From the NCBI GenBank assembly GCA_949740535.1, contig CATJHO010000129.1, positions 1-45,497 of the forward strand: 45,497 nt of DNA, read 5' to 3'. Below the pieces are notes generated by a model. That model made no database searches and had not been told where the DNA came from. It worked only from the letters and a program-made list of their open reading frames with translations. Shown piece by piece: positions 26,291 to 33,436 of the stretch; positions within the stretch are counted from its first letter, which is position 1; the number at the start of each line of letters is the position of its first letter. Source of the stretch: an uncultured Lachnospiraceae bacterium (GTDB lineage: Bacteria; Bacillota; Clostridia; Lachnospirales; Lachnospiraceae). Position numbers and translations under genes: made by a program.

Positions 26291-27175
26291 ATGTTGGAAT
26301 TTATATCCTATCTGGTAAATGGGATCAGCCTGGGCAGTGTGTACGCGATTATTGCTCTGGGATATACCATGGTGTATGGTATTGCTAAGATGTTGAATTT
26401 TGCTCATGGCGATGTAATTATGGTGGGCGGCTTTGTGGTGTTTTCAACGATGAGCGGTATGGGTCTGCCGCCGGTTATCAGTGTTCTGATTTCGATCGTT
26501 GTCTGTACGGCGCTTGGCATGCTGATTGAACGGATTGCTTATAAGCCGCTGCGAAAGGCATCAAAGCTGGCGGTTCTGATTACGGCTATCGGAGTAAGCT
26601 ATTTCCTTCAGAATGTGGCGCTTTTGATTTATGGATCCAACACAAAGTCCTTTACCTCTGTGGTTTCTATAGATCCGATCTCTCTGGCGGACGGAGCAGT
26701 CATTATTTCCGGAGAGACCATTGTCACGATTATTGCCTGTATTGTGATTATGGCGGGACTGACATCCTTTATTAAATATTCCAAGTCCGGCCGGGCCATG
26801 CTGGCAGTATCCGAGGACAGCGGGGCGGCTCAGCTGATGGGCGTAAATGTAAATGCTACTATTGCTCTTACTTTTGCCATTGGCTCCGGTCTTGCAGCAG
26901 TTGCCGGTGTGCTTCTGTGTTCTTCCTATCCGGCTTTGACGCCCTACACAGGTGCCATGCCGGGAATCAAGGCGTTTGTGGCAGCCGTATTTGGCGGAAT
27001 CGGCTCCATTCCGGGTGCTTTTGTGGGAGGTATCCTTCTGGGTGTGATTGAGATATTGGGTAAAGCCTATATCTCTGCCCAGCTTGCGGATGCAATTGTA
27101 TTTGCGGTACTGGTGATTGTGCTTCTGGTAAAGCCTACCGGACTTTTGGGTAAGCAGATTCAGGAGAAAGTGTAG
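26291..27175 (+). CDS. livH: branched-chain amino acid ABC transporter permease LivH
   Basis: A 294-residue permease, standard length, about eight helices. The start MLEFISYLVNGISLGSVYAIIALGYTMVYGI and the segment MLNFAHGDVIMVGG are hallmark LivH sequences. GIKAFVAAVFGGIGSIPGAFVGG near the end is the coupling region for the ATPases. The start was set at ATG 26291, eight bases after GAGG; the GTG at 26282 overlaps that SD and an ATG at 26287 is out of frame. It is followed by livM after 11 bp. Confidence 0.95.
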   Translation: MLEFISYLVNGISLGSVYAIIALGYTMVYGIAKMLNFAHGDVIMVGGFVVFSTMSGMGLPPVISVLISIVVCTALGMLIERIAYKPLRKASKLAVLITAIGVSYFLQNVALLIYGSNTKSFTSVVSIDPISLADGAVIISGETIVTIIACIVIMAGLTSFIKYSKSGRAMLAVSEDSGAAQLMGVNVNATIALTFAIGSGLAAVAGVLLCSSYPALTPYTGAMPGIKAFVAAVFGGIGSIPGAFVGGILLGVIEILGKAYISAQLADAIVFAVLVIVLLVKPTGLLGKQIQEKV

Positions 27176-27186
27176 GTGGGAGACAG

Positions 27187-28260
27187 ATGAAAATGAAAGC
27201 ATTGAGTAAAAATACAAGAAGCAATTTAATTACATATGGCATGGTGGTTACTGCCTATGTGGTGATGGAGATTCTGCTGAAGGCAGGAATGGTTTCCAGT
27301 CTGCTTCGGGGGCTTCTGGTGCCCTTATGTATGTATGTGATTCTGGCAGTATCCCTGAACCTGGTGGTGGGAATTTCAGGCGAGCTGAGTCTGGGCCATG
27401 CAGGCTTTATGTGTGTGGGAGCCTTTTCCAGTGCGCTGTTCTCACTTTGTATGAAAGAGGCAGTTCCAGCAGGGGCTTTGCGTTTCTTCCTGGCAATTTT
27501 GATTGGTGCTGCCGCAGGGGCTCTGTTTGGATTTTTGATTGGCGTTCCCGTTCTGCGTCTGCGGGGCGACTATCTGGCCATTGTGACGCTGGCTTTTGGA
27601 GAAATTATTAAAAACGTGGTTAATATTATTTTTCTGGGCCGGGATGTGAATGGATTTCATATTTCTATTGAAGACGCGTTTTCGCTGAATATGGAACCAG
27701 GAGGAGAGGTACTGATCAACGGTCCCCAGGGTATTACAGGGACCCCTCAGGATTCTTCCTTCTTTATAGGAATTGTTTTGATCCTGATCACCCTTTTTGT
27801 TGTGATAAATATGGTGAATTCCCGTACGGGCCGGGCGATTATGGCTATCCGCGATAACCGGATCGCTGCGGAGTCCGTGGGAATCAATGTGACAAAATAT
27901 AAGCTTCTGGCCTTTACTGTGTCTGCGTCCTTAGCAGGAGTGGCAGGGGTTCTTTATGCCCACAACCTGTCAACGCTGGCAGCCCAGCCGAAGAACTTTG
28001 GGTATAATATGTCTATTATGATTCTGGTATTTGTAGTGCTTGGGGGGATTGGCAATATCCGCGGCTCCATTATCGCTGCGGTAGTTTTGACACTGCTGCC
28101 GGAGATGCTGCGAAGCCTGAATGATTACCGTATGCTGATGTATGCGGTTGTCTTGATTGCAACCATGATCTTTACCTCCAGTCCGGGAGGGCAGGCCTTC
28201 CGGGAGCGTTATTCTTTAAAGGCGCTTATCGGGCGGAAGAATCAGGAAAAGGAGGCATAA
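27187..28260 (+). CDS. livM: branched-chain amino acid ABC transporter permease LivM
   Basis: A 357-residue permease with about ten helices. Typical features are LVVGISGELSLGHAGFMCVGAF, VLRLRGDYLAIVTLAFGEIIKNV and VVLGGIGNIRGSI, the last being the ATPase-facing loop. It pairs with LivH in the membrane. The gene lies 11 bp after livH and 3 bp before livG, so one transcript is expected. Confidence 0.95.
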   Translation: MKMKALSKNTRSNLITYGMVVTAYVVMEILLKAGMVSSLLRGLLVPLCMYVILAVSLNLVVGISGELSLGHAGFMCVGAFSSALFSLCMKEAVPAGALRFFLAILIGAAAGALFGFLIGVPVLRLRGDYLAIVTLAFGEIIKNVVNIIFLGRDVNGFHISIEDAFSLNMEPGGEVLINGPQGITGTPQDSSFFIGIVLILITLFVVINMVNSRTGRAIMAIRDNRIAAESVGINVTKYKLLAFTVSASLAGVAGVLYAHNLSTLAAQPKNFGYNMSIMILVFVVLGGIGNIRGSIIAAVVLTLLPEMLRSLNDYRMLMYAVVLIATMIFTSSPGGQAFRERYSLKALIGRKNQEKEA

Positions 28261-28263
28261 GGA

Positions 28264-29022
28264 ATGGCTTTATTGGAAGTGAAAGAACTGGGAATTTCTT
28301 TTGGCGGGCTCCGGGCGGTGGATGATTTTCATCTGACCATTGAGGAGGGACAGCTTTATGGCCTGATTGGACCCAACGGAGCAGGCAAGACGACGGTATT
28401 TAACCTTTTGACGGGTGTCTATAAGCCCACAGACGGCTATATTCTTCTGGATGGAGAGAATATAACAGGAAAGAAGACCATTGAGATCAATCAGCACGGA
28501 ATTGCAAGAACATTTCAGAATATCCGCCTCTTTGGAGACCTGACGGTCCGGGATAATGTGAAAGCAGGGCTTCACAACCACTATAAGTATTCTGCCCTTA
28601 CGGGAATCTTACGTCTGCCGAAGTACTATAAAGTAGAGAAAGAAATGGATGAGCGGGCCATGGAGCTTCTGAAGGTTTTTGATCTGGACAAAGAAGCAGA
28701 TTACAAGGCATCCAATCTGCCCTATGGCAAGCAGAGAAAGCTGGAAATCGCCAGAGCGCTGGCAACGGATCCCAAGCTTCTGCTTTTAGACGAGCCTGCG
28801 GCAGGCATGAATCCCAACGAGACCCAGGAATTGATGAATACCATCCGTTTTGTGCGGGATGAATTCCATATGACGATTCTTCTCATTGAGCACGATATGA
28901 AGCTGGTATCCGGAATCTGTGAGCAGCTGACCGTCCTGAATTTTGGACAGATTCTCACAGAGGGAGAAACCAGTGTGGTGCTGAATGACCCGAAGGTAAT
29001 TACGGCATATCTTGGGGAATAA
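28264..29022 (+). CDS. livG: branched-chain amino acid ABC transporter ATPase LivG
   Basis: A 252-residue ATPase. Walker A is GPNGAGKTT, Walker B LLLLDEPAAGMNP, and the switch His lies in LLIEHDMKLV. The signature is the LPYGKQRKLEIARAL variant that is usual for LivG. It pairs with LivF to power LivHM. It follows livM by 3 bp. Confidence 0.96.
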   Translation: MALLEVKELGISFGGLRAVDDFHLTIEEGQLYGLIGPNGAGKTTVFNLLTGVYKPTDGYILLDGENITGKKTIEINQHGIARTFQNIRLFGDLTVRDNVKAGLHNHYKYSALTGILRLPKYYKVEKEMDERAMELLKVFDLDKEADYKASNLPYGKQRKLEIARALATDPKLLLLDEPAAGMNPNETQELMNTIRFVRDEFHMTILLIEHDMKLVSGICEQLTVLNFGQILTEGETSVVLNDPKVITAYLGE

Positions 29023-29074
29023 TATTACTTCCGGATAAGAAGTATGGTGGAATTTTAATTGGGAGGATACGGCA

Positions 29075-29785
29075 ATGGCAATGTTGGAAATTAAGGATAT
29101 AGAAGTATTTTATGGTATGATACAGGCTATCAAGGGAGTTTCCTTTGAGGTAAACGAAGGAGAGGTCATTGCACTCATCGGCGCCAATGGAGCTGGTAAG
29201 ACAACGATTCTTCACAGTATTACAGGGCTGACTGCTCCGAAGAAGGGACAGATTCTCTTTGAGGGACAGGATATTACCTCTACTCCGGCCCACAAGATTG
29301 TTTCCATGGGTATGGCTCATGTACCGGAAGGGCGCCGGGTCTTTGCCCAGCTGACGGTACTGGAGAATCTGAAGATGGGAGCGTTTACCAGAAAGGATAA
29401 GGAGGAAGTCGAGGAAAGTCTGATCCGCGTGTATAAGCGCTTTCCCCGTCTGGAAGAGCGGAAAACCCAGATGGCCGGAACCCTTTCCGGCGGCGAGCAG
29501 CAGATGCTGGCCATGGGCCGTGCACTGATGTCCCGTCCCAGAATTATTCTGATGGATGAGCCCTCTATGGGATTGTCCCCTATTTTTGTAAATGAGATTT
29601 TTGATATTATCCGAGAGGTAAGCGAGGGAGGAACGACCGTACTTCTGGTGGAGCAGAATGCGAAAAAGGCTCTTTCCATCGCAGACCGGGCTTATGTACT
29701 GGAGACAGGAAACATTGTACTTGACGGAAAAGCGGAGGCGCTGTTGAACGATGATTCGGTGAAGAAGGCTTATCTGGGCGAGTAG
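29075..29785 (+). CDS. livF: branched-chain amino acid ABC transporter ATPase LivF
   Basis: A 236-residue ATPase with Walker A GANGAGKTT, the LivF-specific HVPEGRRVFAQLTVLENL segment, signature LSGGEQQMLAMGRALM, Walker B IILMDEPSMGLSP and switch region LLVEQNAKKAL (Gln in place of the usual His, as normal in LivF). It is last in the liv operon, with a strong terminator 35 bp on. Confidence 0.96.
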   Translation: MAMLEIKDIEVFYGMIQAIKGVSFEVNEGEVIALIGANGAGKTTILHSITGLTAPKKGQILFEGQDITSTPAHKIVSMGMAHVPEGRRVFAQLTVLENLKMGAFTRKDKEEVEESLIRVYKRFPRLEERKTQMAGTLSGGEQQMLAMGRALMSRPRIILMDEPSMGLSPIFVNEIFDIIREVSEGGTTVLLVEQNAKKALSIADRAYVLETGNIVLDGKAEALLNDDSVKKAYLGE

Positions 29786-29819
29786 AAACTGTATAATAAG
29801 AGAATCCCGGTATAGAGAC

Positions 29820-29867
29820 AAAAGGATATTACAACAGGCTGAGGCTTGAAGCAGTATCCTTTTTTTT
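29820..29867 (+). terminator. terminator of the liv operon
   Basis: Perfect 9-bp stem AAAAGGATA (29820-29828) / TATCCTTTT (29855-29863) continuing into a run of Ts; the long 26-nt loop contains further short pairing. Confidence 0.75.
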
Positions 29868-29926
29868 CTGCTTTTTTCCGGAAATTTCCGTCCTTGTGTG
29901 ATAGAAGGTAAAAGGTCCGGATACAG

Positions 29927-29955
29927 TTGACTTTATGGCATTCCTGCTTTAAAAT
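29927..29955 (+). promoter_or_regulatory. promoter of the phosphorelay operon
   Basis: -35 TTGACT (29927-29932), 17-bp spacer, -10 TAAAAT (29950-29955), about 50 bp before the receiver gene. Confidence 0.65.
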
Positions 29956-30006
29956 AAAAATAATGGAGATTAAGGAAATCTTTAAGAGTGAATAGGAGGC
30001 AGCGTT

Positions 30007-30369
30007 ATGGTGAAGCGTATTTTGGTAGTCGATGACGACACAATGAACCTGAAGAGAACAAAAATGATTCTGGGGAAGGTATATGATGTAGCTCTCGTAG
30101 AATCTGGAAGAGAGGCCCTCCAAAAACTGAAGAGCGAAGAATTTGATCTGGTTCTTTTAGACATTGCCATGCCGGAGATGGACGGTATTGAAACCTTCGA
30201 GCGCATGAAAGCTTCCGCTTACGATATGCCCGTGATTTTCCTTACCGCGTCGGGATATGAAGATGATGTGAAAAGGGCGATTAATCTTGGAGCGGTGAAT
30301 TATCTGAAAAAACCATTTTTCCCCCAGGAATTGTTGAAACGGGTGGCAAAGGAGTTTGATAAAGAATGA
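30007..30369 (+). CDS. stand-alone receiver (CheY-like response regulator)
   Basis: A 120-residue receiver with no output domain. The acidic pair VDDD (residues 8-11), phospho-acceptor in LVLLDIAMPEMDG (near Asp52), Thr in FLTAS and Lys in LKKPF are intact, so it should be phosphorylated. It likely shuttles phosphate or signals by protein contact. The start follows GGAGG. The stop overlaps the start of the next gene (ATGA at 30366), so it is translationally coupled to the Hpt-bearing kinase and is probably its direct partner. Confidence 0.94.
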   Translation: MVKRILVVDDDTMNLKRTKMILGKVYDVALVESGREALQKLKSEEFDLVLLDIAMPEMDGIETFERMKASAYDMPVIFLTASGYEDDVKRAINLGAVNYLKKPFFPQELLKRVAKEFDKE

Positions 30370-33314
30370 GAACAGAGGATCAGACCAGCATTCATCTGCT
30401 TTTGGCAACGATTGTTACGGTGTTTGGCGTATTTTTAATAGTGATTACCCTTGCATTGTCATGGGAATTTTGGATGATTCCCGTTATTTTAGTAGGCAAT
30501 ACTCTGGTGTGGTGCCTTCATATTGGAAGATTTGGGTCAGAATCATTTTATAAGAATCTGTGTGCCGGCTTAATGATGATTGGATTTTTTTTCTTCGGTG
30601 TACATAAGAGCAGTCTTTATGATATTCCGGCCGTAGCCTGTATGGTGATTCTTGTTTTTTCCATGTTTGATAAAAAGCGGCTGTTGTATATGACGGCCGC
30701 CTTGTATGTAGTGGAGCTGCTGTATCATTTTTTGATACTGAATACCATTACGCGGGATATGATACCCCAGGATATGATACGCCTGGGTATTGATGTCTCT
30801 GTGACTGTGGGAGCGCTGGCCATTGCAAGATACCGGATTAAGCGGAGGCTGGACGGGAGGAAGGAGTTTGAGACGGCCTTTGCGGAGCTTGAAAAGGCTG
30901 GACGGCAGAATGCGGTGTTTCTGTCCAATGTATCCCACGAGCTGCGCACACCCATTAATATGGTGCTTGGAATCAGCGAGGTGGTACTGGAGAAGGAGCT
31001 TCCCGAAGAATTCCGGGAGGATATGTATTCTATTCAGCTTGCAGGCAAGCGTCTGTCCAATCAGATCAACAATATGCTTGATTATACCGAGATTGTGGAA
31101 GGAACACTTACAGCTTCAAGGCAGGAATACATTATCACTTCGGTACTCAATGATTTGATTACCATGACCGCTATGCAGGGCAGCCGCAATCATCTGGAAA
31201 TGGTATTTGACATGGATCCTAAAATACCGTCTGTGCTGATTGGTGATGCGGAGAAGATTTCCCATGTGCTTAAGATTCTTCTGGAAAATTCCATTAAGTT
31301 TACGGAAGAGGGCGGCATTCACGTCTGTATCGAATGCCGGAAGGAGGATTATGGCGTCAATCTGGCTATTGATATTTACGATACGGGCATTGGTATGACG
31401 GATTCCCAGATCAATCAGATGTTTGATGAATTTTATCAGGCGGATTCCGGAAAAAGCCGTTTTTCCGGAGGATTGGGGCTTGGGATTCCCATTGCACGGG
31501 GGCTTCTCAATTCTATGGGCGGATTTATCCATTTCGTCAGCAAGGAGAATGAGGGGCTGGAGGCTCATATTACCATTCCTCAGGGAGTGGCTGATGACTC
31601 TCCGGCTATTGTGGTGGAGAATGCCGACAAGCTCTGTATTGCCTGCTATTTCCGTCCGGAGAAATATAACTGTGATGAAGTAAAGGGATACTATGACAGA
31701 ATGATTCTTCATCTGGTAGAGGGATTTGGCCTGGAAGGCCATCTGGCCCACAATTTTGACGGGCTGGTTAAACTCCAGAAGAACCATTCACTGACACACG
31801 TGTTTATTGCTCAGACCGAGTATGAGGAGAACAGTGGTTACTATGAGGAGCTGGCAAATAAGCTCCGTGTGGTTGTGATTGCAGAAAGAGATTTCAGTTT
31901 GAGCAGAGGCAGCCGGCTTCAGATAATTCATAAGCCGTTTTCTGCCTTGTCTGTGGCAAATCTCCTCAACGGGGATGCGGAAGAATACGGCTTTATGGGA
32001 ACGGAAGGCCACAGGCCCTTCTCCTGCACAAATGTTAAGGCCCTGGCCGTTGATGATGAAGAGATGAATCTTGTGGTGGCCAAGGGTGTTCTCGGCAGCT
32101 ACGGGATTGATGTGGATACCTGTTCAAGCGGAAAAGAGGCTGTGGAGCGTCTGGACAGTGATGACTACGATATGATTTTCCTGGATCATATGATGCCGGG
32201 ATTTGACGGCGTGGAGACTCTGCGGCGTATCCGGGAGATCAACAACGGCATGTACAAAGAGCTTCCGGTGGTGGCTTTGACGGCCAATACCATCAGCGGT
32301 GCCAGGGAAATGTTCCGTCATGAGGGATTTACGGAATTTATTCCCAAGCCCATAGAGCGTACCACACTGGAGAGAGTGCTGCGTAAGGTGCTGCCGGAGG
32401 AAAATATTCAGTACGGCATGGAACGGAAGACGGCGGAGAAGGAAGAGCAGAAGCTGGAATCCGTGGTAATCAGGAACAGAGAGGAGCCGGCGCGGGAACA
32501 GCCTGTGAATAAGGAGCCTGTAGAGGAAAGAAGCATACATAGAGAGCCAGTACAGGAAAAACCAGAGCAGAAAGAGTATATACGGGAAAGACAGGAGCAA
32601 AAAGAGCCTTCCCGGAAAAAGCAGAACCGCCGGGAGACGGTACGGGGAGAAGCTTTGAAAAAGGAACCAGTACAGGAAAAGCCGGTACGAAAAGAGTCTG
32701 TTCAGGAAAAAGCGGAGCGCAGAGATACCGCGCAGGAGAGAACGGCACGGAAAGAAACAATCCAGGAAAAGCCGGAGCGCAAAGAGCCTGCACAGGAAAA
32801 GCCGGTACGAAAAGAGCCTGCACGGGAAAAAATCTCAGAGAGAGAGCCAAAGCACCGGGAATCCATACAGGAGAGCACACCGAAGAAAGAGCCGGTACGC
32901 AGGGAGTTCATTCAAGAGGAAGCCGGACACAAAGAGGCCTCTTCAGCCGGTATCTCCTTTCTGCAGCTTACACCTCTTGTGGAGGCTGGTATGAATGTGA
33001 GGCTGGGACTGGAGTATTGCTGCGGAGAGAAAGAATTTTATTTGGAAATGCTTCAGACCTTCGCAGGCCAGAGTGAAGTAAAGAAGACTGAGATCCAGAA
33101 CCTGTACGACACAGCTGACTGGGAAAATTATGCCATCAAGGTTCATGCTTTAAAGAGTACTTCCTTGACGATCGGAGCGGAGGAGCTCTCAGAGAAAGCA
33201 AGGATTCTGGAGCAGGCAGGAAGAAACGGCGATACGGAATTCATCCGGCAGAATCATTCAGAGCTTATTGAGATTTACGATAAGGTTTGTAAGAGTATTG
33301 TGGAACTGGAATAA
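30366..33314 (+). CDS. membrane hybrid histidine kinase: HK, degenerate REC, REC, repeat linker, Hpt
   Basis: A 982-residue kinase. About five or six helices fill residues 10-155, with no large external domain. HisKA carries His191 in SNVSHELRTPIN; the ATPase has LLENSIKFTEEG, DTGIGM and GLGLGIPIARGL. Residues about 422-535 look like a receiver that has lost its phospho-site. A true receiver follows (about 557-665), Asp607 in MIFLDHMMPGFDG. Residues 710-859 are a strongly charged region of decapeptide repeats, then an Hpt domain with His927 in KVHALKSTSLTIGA. All elements for a His-Asp-His-Asp relay to the lone receiver upstream are present. The signal is unknown. Confidence 0.93.
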   Translation: MRTEDQTSIHLLLATIVTVFGVFLIVITLALSWEFWMIPVILVGNTLVWCLHIGRFGSESFYKNLCAGLMMIGFFFFGVHKSSLYDIPAVACMVILVFSMFDKKRLLYMTAALYVVELLYHFLILNTITRDMIPQDMIRLGIDVSVTVGALAIARYRIKRRLDGRKEFETAFAELEKAGRQNAVFLSNVSHELRTPINMVLGISEVVLEKELPEEFREDMYSIQLAGKRLSNQINNMLDYTEIVEGTLTASRQEYIITSVLNDLITMTAMQGSRNHLEMVFDMDPKIPSVLIGDAEKISHVLKILLENSIKFTEEGGIHVCIECRKEDYGVNLAIDIYDTGIGMTDSQINQMFDEFYQADSGKSRFSGGLGLGIPIARGLLNSMGGFIHFVSKENEGLEAHITIPQGVADDSPAIVVENADKLCIACYFRPEKYNCDEVKGYYDRMILHLVEGFGLEGHLAHNFDGLVKLQKNHSLTHVFIAQTEYEENSGYYEELANKLRVVVIAERDFSLSRGSRLQIIHKPFSALSVANLLNGDAEEYGFMGTEGHRPFSCTNVKALAVDDEEMNLVVAKGVLGSYGIDVDTCSSGKEAVERLDSDDYDMIFLDHMMPGFDGVETLRRIREINNGMYKELPVVALTANTISGAREMFRHEGFTEFIPKPIERTTLERVLRKVLPEENIQYGMERKTAEKEEQKLESVVIRNREEPAREQPVNKEPVEERSIHREPVQEKPEQKEYIRERQEQKEPSRKKQNRRETVRGEALKKEPVQEKPVRKESVQEKAERRDTAQERTARKETIQEKPERKEPAQEKPVRKEPAREKISEREPKHRESIQESTPKKEPVRREFIQEEAGHKEASSAGISFLQLTPLVEAGMNVRLGLEYCCGEKEFYLEMLQTFAGQSEVKKTEIQNLYDTADWENYAIKVHALKSTSLTIGAEELSEKARILEQAGRNGDTEFIRQNHSELIEIYDKVCKSIVELE
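32493..32942 (+). repeat. 30-bp coding repeats (decapeptide QEKPxRKEPx), 15 unit lengths
   Basis: Inside the hybrid kinase gene. Exactly 450 bp equals 15 periods of 30 bp. Units such as QEKPVRKESV, QEKPERKEPA and QEKPVRKEPA are close copies; units 1-12 keep register, and units 13-14 show a half-unit phase shift that is later restored. It encodes a Glu/Lys/Arg-rich, probably helical or extended linker between receiver and Hpt. Confidence 0.85.
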
Positions 33315-33436
33315 AAACAGCAGATCTTTCACCATGCCCAGAAGGAATTACAGGCACAGGTTTTTGTGACTGGAATTACTTCTCTATACCGGTGTATGGA
33401 GAAAGATTTGCGGAACTGGAATAGGAGGGCATTTAG

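Noticed and set aside
32493-32942. Repeat array as a CRISPR or intergenic satellite
   Set aside because: Units are contiguous, 30 bp, in frame and translated within a kinase gene; there are no spacers.
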